From CAJXZP01 sp049606935 (GTDB taxonomy: Bacteria > Bacteroidota > Bacteroidia > Flavobacteriales_G > Salibacteraceae), in NCBI GenBank assembly GCA_049606935.1, contig JBMYWA010000073.1, positions 1 to 10,872 of the forward strand: DNA of 10,872 nucleotides, read 5' to 3'. The notes under the pieces are model-generated. The model had not been told where the DNA came from. It saw only the letters and a program-made list of their open reading frames with translations, and searched no databases. Both the position numbers and the translations under genes were made by a program. Below, piece by piece: positions 1-6,107 of this stretch (its first letter is position 1; every line of letters begins with the position of its first letter).

Positions 1-26
1 TGATACCCGTTTACAATTTCCGTCAT
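1..26 (-). CDS. possible start of a further minus-strand gene (partial)
   Basis: An ATG reads leftward from position 26 and the frame stays open for eight codons (MTEIVNGY) to the window edge. It begins two bases after the stop codon of the DUF4389 gene, the spacing of a co-transcribed next gene. Eight codons are far too few to recognise a family, and an open stretch this short arises easily by chance. The call rests only on position and strand. Confidence 0.3.
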
Positions 27-28
27 AA

Positions 29-613
29 TTATTCTTTACCTGAAAACGGAGGGTACTCATCCGTCATGAACATCATATATAAATTAACACGCGTAGACCA
101 ACGAATGGTTTCTACCTGAAATCTATGCCAGTTTTGAGGATATTCACCTGTAAATAATACCGCCCAAAAAGCTAAGAAATTTAGTATCATTCCCCAAATC
201 ATTCTAAAATACAATATGAATCCATGTGGCAGTAAAACGTAAAATATTCCGAAAAAGAACTTTAACAATGCAGTCATTCTATCCAGTTGCTCCGGGTACT
301 CCACTTCTAAAGATGTGAATTCGTCACCAGAGTCTAGTCCAAAAGCGGGGTAACCATCGCATAAATTATAAACACGGGCATTTACCCTTAAATTCCAGCG
401 TAAGGCCTTTACCTGAAATTCAAAGTAACTTTGCGGATATCTACCCGTAAATAAAATTACCCAAAACGAAATAAACTGAAGTATTGAGCCCCACAACTGA
501 ATGAACAGGAGCAAAAAAATATGGGGAAGAATAATGTAAAATATTCCGAAAAATGAACGTAATAATAGTTCCCCACGAGAGTAGGTTTCTTGATGGGTAA
601 TAGTTAATTTCAT
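29..613 (-). CDS. tandem DUF4389 membrane protein
   Basis: The product is a 194-residue predicted inner-membrane protein of unknown function. It consists of two copies of a DUF4389-like unit (about residues 15-92 and 112-191). Each copy has a hydrophobic hairpin starting FFGIFY (21-26 and 120-125), then LFTG-(R/E)-YPQ (54-61 and 153-160), then a FQV...RW..RVN segment, and ends in a YP-(A/P)-F motif (88-91, 187-190). The family is usually a short membrane protein with one such hairpin, and its role is not known. The polar linker at 92-111 is acidic. The ATG at 613 is chosen because it sits just inside a good TAnnTTTG promoter (638-645) and no earlier start lies between the two. It is divergent from rnpB and may be co-transcribed with whatever begins at position 26. 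Assignment to the DUF is from remembered family pattern; its function is unknown. Confidence 0.8.
   Translation of the reverse strand: MKLTITHQETYSRGELLLRSFFGIFYIILPHIFLLLFIQLWGSILQFISFWVILFTGRYPQSYFEFQVKALRWNLRVNARVYNLCDGYPAFGLDSGDEFTSLEVEYPEQLDRMTALLKFFFGIFYVLLPHGFILYFRMIWGMILNFLAFWAVLFTGEYPQNWHRFQVETIRWSTRVNLYMMFMTDEYPPFSGKE
44..553 (-). repeat. internal duplication within the DUF4389 gene
   Basis: Residues 21-91 (coordinates 341-553) and 120-190 (44-256) of the membrane protein are two copies of the same unit, offset by 99 codons. The DNA keeps an identical 18-base stretch, gtaaaatattccgaaaaa, at 239-256 and at 536-553, exactly 297 bases apart. Most other positions have diverged at DNA level while the protein pattern is kept, so the duplication is not recent. 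Confidence 0.85.
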
Positions 614-637
614 AGTATATGTTTTAAGTTATGCTCA

Positions 638-645
638 CAAACCTA
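638..645 (-). promoter_or_regulatory. -7 promoter element of the DUF4389 gene
   Basis: Read on the minus strand this is TAGGTTTG, an exact match to the Bacteroidetes sigma-A -7 consensus TAnnTTTG. The -33 position (666-668) reads GTG rather than the consensus TTG. Transcription should start near 631-634, giving a 5' leader of about 20 bases. Confidence 0.5.
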
Positions 646-700
646 ACCATTAAAAATAAAAATTGCACATTTTCCACACCTAACTTGTTCACAGTACTAT

Positions 701-708
701 TACCTTTG
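701..708 (+). promoter_or_regulatory. -7 promoter element of rnpB
   Basis: TACCTTTG matches the Bacteroidetes -7 consensus TAnnTTTG exactly and lies four bases before the first paired base of RNase P RNA helix P1 (712), where the transcript should begin. A TTG at 685-687 is only 13 bases upstream, shorter than the usual 17-23, so the -33 element is poor. Confidence 0.65.
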
Positions 709-711
709 CAA

Positions 712-1056
712 TGCAAATCGGCTTATCGCGGTGCTTCAGGGCAACGAGGAAAGTCCGGACATCATAGGGTAGCCTGCTTCCTAACGGGAAGGCGTTCCGC
801 TTTTGCGGTGTGACAGCAAGTGCAGCAGAGAGTATATTTCCTACCTCGGTAGGTAAAGGTGAAAGGGTGAGGTAAGAGCTCACCAGCAATGTTGGTAACA
901 ACGTTGGCTAGGTAAACCTCAGGCGATGAAAGATCAAATAAACTTCGGTTGGAGGGCGACCCGCCCGAACGGAGAGGGTAGATTGCTTGACCCTGCGAGT
1001 GATTGCAGGGCTAGATAAATGATAAGCTATTACAGAATCCGGCTTATAGATTTGCA
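712..1056 (+). ncRNA. rnpB: RNase P RNA (M1 RNA), bacterial type A
   Basis: This is the catalytic RNA of ribonuclease P, which removes the 5' leader from precursor tRNAs together with the RnpA protein. The universally conserved 5' core gaggaaagtccggac is at 746-760 and the 3' core acagaatccggctta at 1032-1046. Helices can be paired directly. P1 is 712-719 with 1049-1056 (8 bp). P2 is 721-727 with 1021-1027 (7 bp, perfect). P4 is 751-753 plus 755-759 with 1038-1045, leaving the conserved bulged U at 754. The L15 loop ggtaaacc at 911-918 supplies the GGU that pairs with the CCA tail of precursor tRNA. The block 975-1022 (gggtagattgcttgaccc and following) resembles E. coli M1 RNA closely. The length of 345 nt is normal. 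Ends are set by P1; a few unpaired bases either side are possible. Confidence 0.96.
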
Positions 1057-1060
1057 ACAT

Positions 1061-1096
1061 AAAGGGGCTTTACCGAACAGGTTGGCCCCTTTTCCA
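1061..1096 (+). terminator. intrinsic terminator of rnpB
   Basis: The stem AAAGGGGC (1061-1068) pairs with GCCCCTTT (1085-1092), with a small inner hairpin ACC/GGT (1072-1074, 1080-1082), and is followed by a T-run. It begins five bases after RNase P helix P1 closes, so it should end the rnpB transcript. Confidence 0.85.
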
Positions 1097-1115
1097 GTTT
1101 TACTTTTTATGATTT

Positions 1116-1226
1116 GGGCGTTTCCTTCCCTCCTATGTCAGTCAGGTCGGGTCATCCGTTTTACTCCTCCCCTTCGCCCCCTGAGTGGAGTCGAAGGGTG
1201 CGGGGTATCACTGCTACCCCTAACGC
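1116..1226. repeat. palindromic intergenic element, REP-like
   Basis: This 111-bp noncoding element lies between the rnpB terminator and the terminator of the oppositely oriented PLP-enzyme gene. Its ends pair (GCGTT 1118-1122 with AACGC 1222-1226). An inner arm CCCTTCG (1170-1176) pairs with CGAAGGG (1192-1198), and can extend outward through CCTC (1166-1169) with GGGG (1202-1205) across a three-base bulge. It contains aggtcgggtcatccg (1143-1157) and ends in ctacccctaacgc. From memory, this layout (GGGCGTT, then GGTCGGG..ATCCG, a variable hairpin, then CCCTAACGC) recurs between genes in many flavobacterial genomes. The stretch 1179-1198 read on the minus strand also resembles the common CCCTTCGACTCC-CTCAGGG short repeat. 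It is richer in G+C than its surroundings. No function is assigned. Confidence 0.6.
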
Positions 1227-1227
1227 A

Positions 1228-1261
1228 TAAAAAAAGCCACTCCAAAAAATGAAGCGGCTTT
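1228..1261 (-). terminator. intrinsic terminator of the alpha-oxoamine synthase gene
   Basis: On the minus strand AAAGCCGCTTC (1261-1251) pairs with GGAGTGGCTTT (1243-1233): 11 pairs including two G-T wobbles, around a 7-base loop. It is followed by a run of T on that strand (1232-1228). It lies 23 bases past the stop codon of the gene at 1284-2528. The T-run is only on the minus-strand exit side. Confidence 0.85.
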
Positions 1262-1283
1262 CTCAATTTTATTTAATTGAAAT

Positions 1284-2528
1284 TTATTGAGCTACAAAAT
1301 CATCTCCAGCGTACACGCCATCCGCTAATTTCTGCTTAATAATTTTAAATGTGTCAATCGTGTATTTTACATCCTCTAAAGTATGCATTGCTGTTGGTAT
1401 TAAACGCAACATCAAAGTACCCTTTGGTACTACTGGGTAAACTACAATGGAACAGAAAATTCCGTAGTTTTCACGTAAATCAACCACCAATTTAGTAGCC
1501 ATTGGCACCCCACCATCCATGAATACTGGAGTTACTGGAGAATTTGTTACACCTAAATCAAAACCTTCTGCTCTTAAACCCTCTTGAAGTGCCGTAGCAA
1601 TTTCCCAAAGTTTGGCTTTGTGTTCTGGTTGCGTTTTCATCATTTCTAAACGCTTCATTGCGCCCACAACTAATGGGTAAGGCAATGATTTTGCGTATAT
1701 CTGTGAACGCATAGTGTAATTCAAATAACGAATCACATCTTCATCTGCGCCAATAAATCCACCAATTAAAGCAAATGATTTTGCAAATGTTCCGAAATAA
1801 ATATCAATTCCATCTTGACATTCTTGCTCGTATCCAGTACCACGACCTTCTGGACCCATAGTTCCAATACCATGAGCGTCATCTACAAATAAACGGAAGT
1901 TATGTTTCTCTTTAAGAGCTACAATTTCTTTTAATTTACCTTGGTCACCAGCCATACCAAAAACACCTTCGGTAAGTACTAAAATACCCCCACCGGTTTT
2001 GGCTGTGATTTTAGCCGCACGTGTCAACATTGAATCTAGTTGCTCCACGTTATTGTGAGCAAAAACAAAACGTTTACCCATGTGCATACGCATCCCATCC
2101 ATGATACATGCATGAGATTCAGAGTCATATACAATTACATCATTTCTATCTACCAAAGCATCAATGGCTGAAGCCATACCTTGATATCCAAAATTTAATA
2201 GAATTGCCGATTCTTTTCCTACGTAATCTGCTAATTGTTCTTCTAATTCTTCGTGCAATGCAGTATTACCAGACATCATTCTAGAACCCATTGGATTTCC
2301 TAGACCATACTTGGTTCCGGCATCAGCATCAACTTTTCTAACTTCAGGGTGGTTAGCTAGTCCTAGGTAGTTGTTTAAACTCCAAACTAAAACCTCTTTT
2401 CCTCTAAAGGTCATTTTATTAGAAATCTCCCCTTCCAACTTAGGAAAGAAAAAATAACCGTGACCAAACTTAGAGTACTGACCTAATGGCCCGTTGTTAC
2501 CCCTTACTTTATCAAATATATCAACCAT
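1284..2528 (-). CDS. alpha-oxoamine synthase: serine palmitoyltransferase / cysteate acyltransferase-like
   Basis: The product is a PLP-dependent enzyme (414 residues, the usual length) that condenses an acyl-CoA or acyl-ACP with an amino acid, releasing CO2. Key residues are present: His139 in DSESH (stacks on PLP), Asp216 and His219 in VDDAHG, and Lys250 in TFAKSF, the Schiff-base lysine. They fall in the same order as the known H159, D231, H234 and K265 of Sphingomonas SPT. In Bacteroidetes close relatives make 3-keto-sphinganine from serine (Spt) or the sulfonolipid precursor from cysteate (SulA/CapA type), and sequence alone does not separate these here. 2-amino-3-ketobutyrate CoA ligase (Kbl) and 8-amino-7-oxononanoate synthase (BioF) are less likely, because the N-terminus (GYFFFPKLEG) and FAKSFALIGGF fit the SPT branch and no tdh or bio gene is adjacent. 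It is monocistronic, with its own promoter and terminator. It is cytosolic, with no signal peptide. Confidence 0.88.
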   Translation of the reverse strand: MVDIFDKVRGNNGPLGQYSKFGHGYFFFPKLEGEISNKMTFRGKEVLVWSLNNYLGLANHPEVRKVDADAGTKYGLGNPMGSRMMSGNTALHEELEEQLADYVGKESAILLNFGYQGMASAIDALVDRNDVIVYDSESHACIMDGMRMHMGKRFVFAHNNVEQLDSMLTRAAKITAKTGGGILVLTEGVFGMAGDQGKLKEIVALKEKHNFRLFVDDAHGIGTMGPEGRGTGYEQECQDGIDIYFGTFAKSFALIGGFIGADEDVIRYLNYTMRSQIYAKSLPYPLVVGAMKRLEMMKTQPEHKAKLWEIATALQEGLRAEGFDLGVTNSPVTPVFMDGGVPMATKLVVDLRENYGIFCSIVVYPVVPKGTLMLRLIPTAMHTLEDVKYTIDTFKIIKQKLADGVYAGDDFVAQ

Positions 2529-2574
2529 ATTTAAACTTAAAATTTCTTATATGTAGGCTATTAAATAACCTCGG

Positions 2575-2604
2575 CAAAACTATAATTTATTAGATAACTA
2601 ACAA
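2575..2604 (-). promoter_or_regulatory. promoter of the SPT-like gene
   Basis: On the minus strand TTG (2604-2602), a 19-base spacer, then TAGTTTTG (2582-2575) match the Bacteroidetes promoter TTG-N17-23-TAnnTTTG at every conserved base. Transcription should start near 2568-2571, giving a leader of about 40 bases to the ATG at 2528. Confidence 0.75.
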
Positions 2605-2643
2605 CCTCCATAATACATGATATATGTTAGGTCTTGTGGTTGT
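2601..2643. repeat. imperfect inverted repeat over the SPT-like gene promoter
   Basis: ACAACC (2601-2606) is the exact reverse complement of GGTTGT (2638-2643), with a weaker inner ACAT/ATGT pairing between. The left arm contains the CAA that forms the -33 element of the minus-strand promoter. It could be an operator or a chance pairing in AT-rich DNA. Confidence 0.3.
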
Positions 2644-2834
2644 TTATAAACATTTCATTAAAAAAAACAATACAAATCGTTAAAGTATCCTAAATGCAAA
2701 TGCCTTATTTGGGTTGAAAATCATACCAACTATTTCTATTTCAAACATATAGATTAATTATTTTTAAAATAATGAACCTTTTAAAACACTCGGTACTACC
2801 CTAATCTTTTTTTAGTTTTAGTAGGTAAAAAAAT

Positions 2835-2842
2835 TACATTTG
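2835..2842 (+). promoter_or_regulatory. -7 promoter element of the bamD operon
   Basis: TACATTTG matches TAnnTTTG exactly and ends only four bases before the bamD ATG (2847). The start point predicted from this element falls at or within a few bases of the A of the start codon. The -33 region (about 2809-2817) is T-rich but lacks TTG. Confidence 0.6.
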
Positions 2843-2846
2843 CACC

Positions 2847-3656
2847 ATGTCAAAAAAGTGGTTAGCCATAGCAATTCTTGTCATCTCATCCATGACTATT
2901 CAGTCATGCTCTGAATACAACAAGGTTTTAAAATCTACCGATTTGGAATATAAATTTGCGAAAGCAAACGAATATTATGATAAAAAAGATTACTACAAGG
3001 CTTACCCATTAATTGAAGATCTTACGGCCATATACAGAGGACAGAAAAGATCTGAACAGTTATTTTACATGTTAGCTTACTGTGATTTTTACCAAGAAGA
3101 CTACTTATTGGCATCGCATCGTTTTTCTGAATTCACAAAAACCTTTCCTACAAGTTTATTCACCGAAGAATGTGCTTTTATGAGTGCCTTTTCTTTTTAT
3201 AAACTTTCGCCACCAGCCAAGTTAGACCAATCTAATACCTACAGTGCTATTTCTTCTCTCCAATTATTTGTAGATAGATATCCAAGAAGTGAGCGTGTAG
3301 ATTCATGCAATGTTTTGATAAGAGGGTTAGAAAGAAAAATTGAAGATAAAATTTACGCAGGTGCATCTCAGTATAAAATGATGGAAAATTATACAAGTGC
3401 GGTGCTTACCTATGAGAATATTCTAAAAGATTTTCCGGACTCAAAATACCGCGAAGATATTTTTTACAACATTTACGATTCATACTATTTATTGGCAATA
3501 AAGAGTGTAAATCAAAAAAAGCCGGAAAGAATTGACCAAGCTTTAAAAGCTTATGTTAATTTTGCAGACCGATTTCCAAACAGTGAATACATGGGGGAAG
3601 CCCAGGAAATGTACGCTAGGCTTGAGAAATTAAAGATAAAAACTGAAAAACAATAG
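2847..3656 (+). CDS. bamD: outer membrane protein assembly factor BamD (lipoprotein)
   Basis: BamD is the essential lipoprotein of the BAM complex. It sits on the inner face of the outer membrane and helps BamA fold beta-barrel proteins. The product has 269 residues. Residues 1-20 form a lipoprotein signal peptide (SKKW, then a hydrophobic core) with lipobox IQSC, so Cys21 is the lipidated residue. The mature part is helical with TPR-like pairs: YYDKKDYYKAYPLIEDL (43-59), QEDYLLASHRFSEFTKTFP, IFYNIYDSYYLLA and the closing FADRFPNSEY, the typical BamD/YfiO pattern. The ATG at 2847 is required to keep the signal peptide; the next Met (16) would remove it. It heads an operon with rpoZ (two bases between them), coaBC and a DUF4835 gene, an order I recall as common in Bacteroidetes. 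Its promoter nearly touches the start codon. Confidence 0.92.
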   Translation: MSKKWLAIAILVISSMTIQSCSEYNKVLKSTDLEYKFAKANEYYDKKDYYKAYPLIEDLTAIYRGQKRSEQLFYMLAYCDFYQEDYLLASHRFSEFTKTFPTSLFTEECAFMSAFSFYKLSPPAKLDQSNTYSAISSLQLFVDRYPRSERVDSCNVLIRGLERKIEDKIYAGASQYKMMENYTSAVLTYENILKDFPDSKYREDIFYNIYDSYYLLAIKSVNQKKPERIDQALKAYVNFADRFPNSEYMGEAQEMYARLEKLKIKTEKQ

Positions 3657-3658
3657 AA

Positions 3659-3994
3659 ATGACATATAAAAGATCTGACGCTCCGGACTCTACAATTACT
3701 CGTAATTCAAGTGATTTAGGTGATAAAGTAGGTAACTTATACGAAAGTTTAGCTATTATTTCTAAACGTGCTGATCAAATTGGTAGAGATATCAAGGAAG
3801 AGCTTAATGCTAAATTAAGCGAGTTTGCTTCTAGCTCTGATAACTTAGAGGAAATCTTTGAAAACAGAGAACAAATTGAAATTTCTAAGTATTACGAAAA
3901 GTTACCAAAACCTTTAGCTTTAGCGATGGTTGAATTTGAAAACGATCAAATTTATTACCGTAACCCTGCTAATGAAGCAGAGGAAACTGAATAA
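3659..3994 (+). CDS. rpoZ: DNA-directed RNA polymerase subunit omega
   Basis: Omega is the small subunit that helps beta' fold and join core RNA polymerase. This 111-residue protein has the Bacteroidetes form: an N-terminal TYKRSDAPDSTITR segment, the conserved NLYESLAIISKRADQI helix (26-41, the RpoZ/Rpb6 signature), and a lineage-typical extension with DNLEEIFENREQIEISKYYE (61-80) followed by LPKP. The extension is longer than in E. coli omega and the C-terminus is acidic. It starts two bases after the bamD stop and is surely translated from the same mRNA. There is no Shine-Dalgarno sequence, as elsewhere in the window. Because of the divergent sequence such proteins are often left as hypothetical; I am confident of the family from the central motif and operon position. 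Confidence 0.9.
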   Translation: MTYKRSDAPDSTITRNSSDLGDKVGNLYESLAIISKRADQIGRDIKEELNAKLSEFASSSDNLEEIFENREQIEISKYYEKLPKPLALAMVEFENDQIYYRNPANEAEETE

Positions 3995-4014
3995 TTAATT
4001 AAATTTACGCCTTT

Positions 4015-5205
4015 ATGGAAGGCAAGAAAATATTACTCGGTGTAACCGGGAGCATAGCGGCCTACAAGGCCGCTTTTGTTATACGGAACTTTGTAAAAGC
4101 AGGTGCCGAAGTGCGGGTTATCATGACCCCTTCGGCTACCGAATTTATTAGCCCCTTAACATTAGCTACCCTTTCCAAAAACAAAGTTTACAGTCAGTAT
4201 GTGGGTAGTCTGCAAGAGGGTACCTGGAATAACCATGTAGAACTAGGTTTATGGGCAGATGTAATGCTTATTGCACCAGCAACCGCTAACTCTTTAGCCA
4301 AACTTGCTACCGGAATTGCAGATAATTTCTTAATGGCTGTTTATTTATCGGCTAGATGCCCGGTGGTTATTTGCCCAGCTATGGACTTGGATATGTATAC
4401 GCATCCAACTACCCAAAAAAACATTACAGAACTCGCAGAAAGAGGACACTCCTTTATTGATGCAGAATTTGGCGAATTAGCCAGTGGTTTAGAAGGAAAA
4501 GGACGGATGGCAGAACCAGAAACCATTCATGATTTTTTTGAAGATTTTTTTTCAAATGAAAAACCTCTGAACAATCAGAATTGGTTAATTACTGCGGGGC
4601 CTACATATGAAGCCATTGATCCGGTTCGTTTTATTGGAAATCATTCTTCTGGGAAAATGGGAGTGGCCTTGGCTTTTGAAGCTGCCCAAAAAGGGGCTCG
4701 GGTAAATCTTATTTCCGGACCAGGCACTCCTAAATTAGACCACAAAAACGTTACTCAGATTTACGTAACCAGTGCGCAAGAAATGTTTGATTCTACCATT
4801 CCACTTTTTACAAATATGAATGTGGCTATACTAGCTGCTGCTGTTGCCGACTATACCCCGGAAAAAGTTTCGGACAAAAAAATTAAAAAGAAAGCAAACG
4901 AATTTAGTATTGAATTAAAGCCCACTCAAGACATTTTAAAACATTTAGGATCCTTAAAAACTAATCAAAAGCTTATTGGTTTTGCATTAGAAACGAATAA
5001 TGAAATAGAAAATGCTCAGAAAAAAGTGGTTAGTAAAAACTTGGATTTAGTAGTACTCAATTCTTTACAAGATCAAGGTGCCGGTTTTGGCCATGATACC
5101 AACAAAATAACTTTAATAGACTCAAAAAATAATATCACAAATTTTGAGTTAAAGTCTAAAGCTAGGGTTGCCACAGATATTATTAATGCCATTCAAAACT
5201 TATAA
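4015..5205 (+). CDS. coaBC: bifunctional phosphopantothenoylcysteine decarboxylase / phosphopantothenate-cysteine ligase
   Basis: CoaBC (Dfp) joins 4'-phosphopantothenate to cysteine using CTP (CoaB) and decarboxylates the product with FMN (CoaC), giving 4'-phosphopantetheine for coenzyme A. The length of 396 residues is normal. The N-terminal flavoprotein half (1-180) shows GVTGSIAAYKA (9-19), catalytic His74 in NNHVELG, the APATANSLAKLATGIADN FMN region and PAMDLDM (121-127). The C-terminal Rossmann half (188-396) shows ITAGPTYEAIDPVRF, NHSSGKMG (209-216, Asn209), AAAVADY (274-280) and the lysine-rich KKIKKK loop. Key residues run one behind E. coli Dfp numbering. Two differ: Asp124 replaces Asn125 of PxMNxxMW, and Ser157 replaces Cys158 of the flap loop (ASGLEGKGRM against ACGDIGPGRM). 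It follows rpoZ by 20 bases and shares one base (TAATG) with the next gene. Confidence 0.95.
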   Translation: MEGKKILLGVTGSIAAYKAAFVIRNFVKAGAEVRVIMTPSATEFISPLTLATLSKNKVYSQYVGSLQEGTWNNHVELGLWADVMLIAPATANSLAKLATGIADNFLMAVYLSARCPVVICPAMDLDMYTHPTTQKNITELAERGHSFIDAEFGELASGLEGKGRMAEPETIHDFFEDFFSNEKPLNNQNWLITAGPTYEAIDPVRFIGNHSSGKMGVALAFEAAQKGARVNLISGPGTPKLDHKNVTQIYVTSAQEMFDSTIPLFTNMNVAILAAAVADYTPEKVSDKKIKKKANEFSIELKPTQDILKHLGSLKTNQKLIGFALETNNEIENAQKKVVSKNLDLVVLNSLQDQGAGFGHDTNKITLIDSKNNITNFELKSKARVATDIINAIQNL

Positions 5206-6107
5206 TGAATAAGATATTTTCTTTCATTTTTATTTTTTTCACTCTTCATTCATACGGTCAAGAAGTAGACTGTACTTTAACCGTTAATACGGAACAAATT
5301 GCGGGAGGTTCAGTTCAATTAGGAGTAATTGAAGAATTTGAAACCCAGGTACGTGAGTTTATAAATTCTACACGCTGGACTAATGATGTAATCAAAGACA
5401 ATGAAAAGATTGAATTCTCCATGCTGATTAATTTTCAAGAAGCAAACGGAAGTGGTGTTTACAAGGCTCAAACTCAAATCCAATCGGTTAGACCCGTTTT
5501 TAATTCGGGTTACAACTCGTCTGTTTTTAGTTACAAAGACGACCAATTTGAATTTAGTTATACCCAAGCAGATGTTTTAAATTTCAATCTTCAAAATGCC
5601 GCCAGTAATAATTTAACAGCAATGCTGGCTTATTATGTGTATTTAGTTATTGGTTATGATTACGAAACCTATAGTCCGTTTGGAGGGAAAAAATATCTAG
5701 ATATGGCTATGAACATTGCAAACCAAAATCAAAACTCTCCTTATGGTGGATGGAAACCTTTGGATAGTGATAAAAATAGGTACTGGATTGTGCAAAATCT
5801 TATTCAACCTAGGTATGAAAACGTTAATAAATGTTTGTACCAATACCATAGAAAAGGTTTAGATAAAATGTATGAAAATCCTACCGGAGCTAGAAAAAGT
5901 ATTTTTGAATCACTAGAACTACTGGAAACCGTTTACACGGATGTTCCGGATTTAGTTAATATTCAAATTTTCTTTAACGCTAAATCTAGTGAATTGATTG
6001 GAATTTTCAAGGAAGGTTCAGCAGAAGAGAAACAAAAAGCAGTGAAACTGTTAGATAAGGTTTACCCGAGTAATACGCAAAACTGGTCTAAAATTAATGA
6101 ACGGTAG
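5205..6107 (+). CDS. DUF4835 family secreted protein
   Basis: This 300-residue protein has a signal peptide (MNKIFSFIFIFFTLHSYGQ, cleavage near 18-19), so it is exported to the periplasm or beyond. No lipobox Cys follows, though Cys23 and Cys209 could pair. Features fitting the Bacteroidetes DUF4835 family are the early L.VN..Q segment, a FVN-like ST-RW (55-58), a Y..YLVIGYDYETYSPFGG core (about 144-162) and a C-terminal region with NIQIFFNAKS and LL.KVYPSN. Function is unknown; members typically sit beside coaBC and recN. Here recN is absent from the expected downstream place, which is taken by convergent mutS2. Translation is probably coupled to coaBC through the TAATG overlap. Its stop codon (6105-6107) directly abuts the mutS2 stop codon. 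Confidence 0.85.
   Translation: MNKIFSFIFIFFTLHSYGQEVDCTLTVNTEQIAGGSVQLGVIEEFETQVREFINSTRWTNDVIKDNEKIEFSMLINFQEANGSGVYKAQTQIQSVRPVFNSGYNSSVFSYKDDQFEFSYTQADVLNFNLQNAASNNLTAMLAYYVYLVIGYDYETYSPFGGKKYLDMAMNIANQNQNSPYGGWKPLDSDKNRYWIVQNLIQPRYENVNKCLYQYHRKGLDKMYENPTGARKSIFESLELLETVYTDVPDLVNIQIFFNAKSSELIGIFKEGSAEEKQKAVKLLDKVYPSNTQNWSKINER

Larger units (their letters stand above)
2529..2846. other. divergent intergenic region between the SPT-like gene and bamD
   Basis: These 318 very AT-rich bases hold the two outward promoters described separately: one at 2575-2604 reading left, one at 2835-2842 reading right. An imperfect inverted repeat lies at 2601-2643. I see no open reading frame of note, no RNA gene and no riboswitch-like structure in the remainder (about 2650-2830), which is mostly runs of A and T. 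Confidence 0.6.

Noticed and set aside
1116..1226. Integron attC site
   Set aside because: The ends pair and CTAAC is present, but there is no GTTRRRY/RYYYAAC pair in the right places, no integrase and no cassette array.
631..1252. Short open frames over and after the RNase P RNA on both strands
   Set aside because: They overlap the structured RNA, its terminator and the palindromic element, and show no protein-like composition or family motif.
4000..4007. Internal promoter for coaBC (TAAATTTA)
   Set aside because: It lacks the final G of TAnnTTTG and has no TTG at the right distance; read-through from the bamD promoter explains expression.
4341..4526. Antisense open frame inside coaBC
   Set aside because: It is a shadow of the strong coaBC coding frame, with no recognisable protein features.
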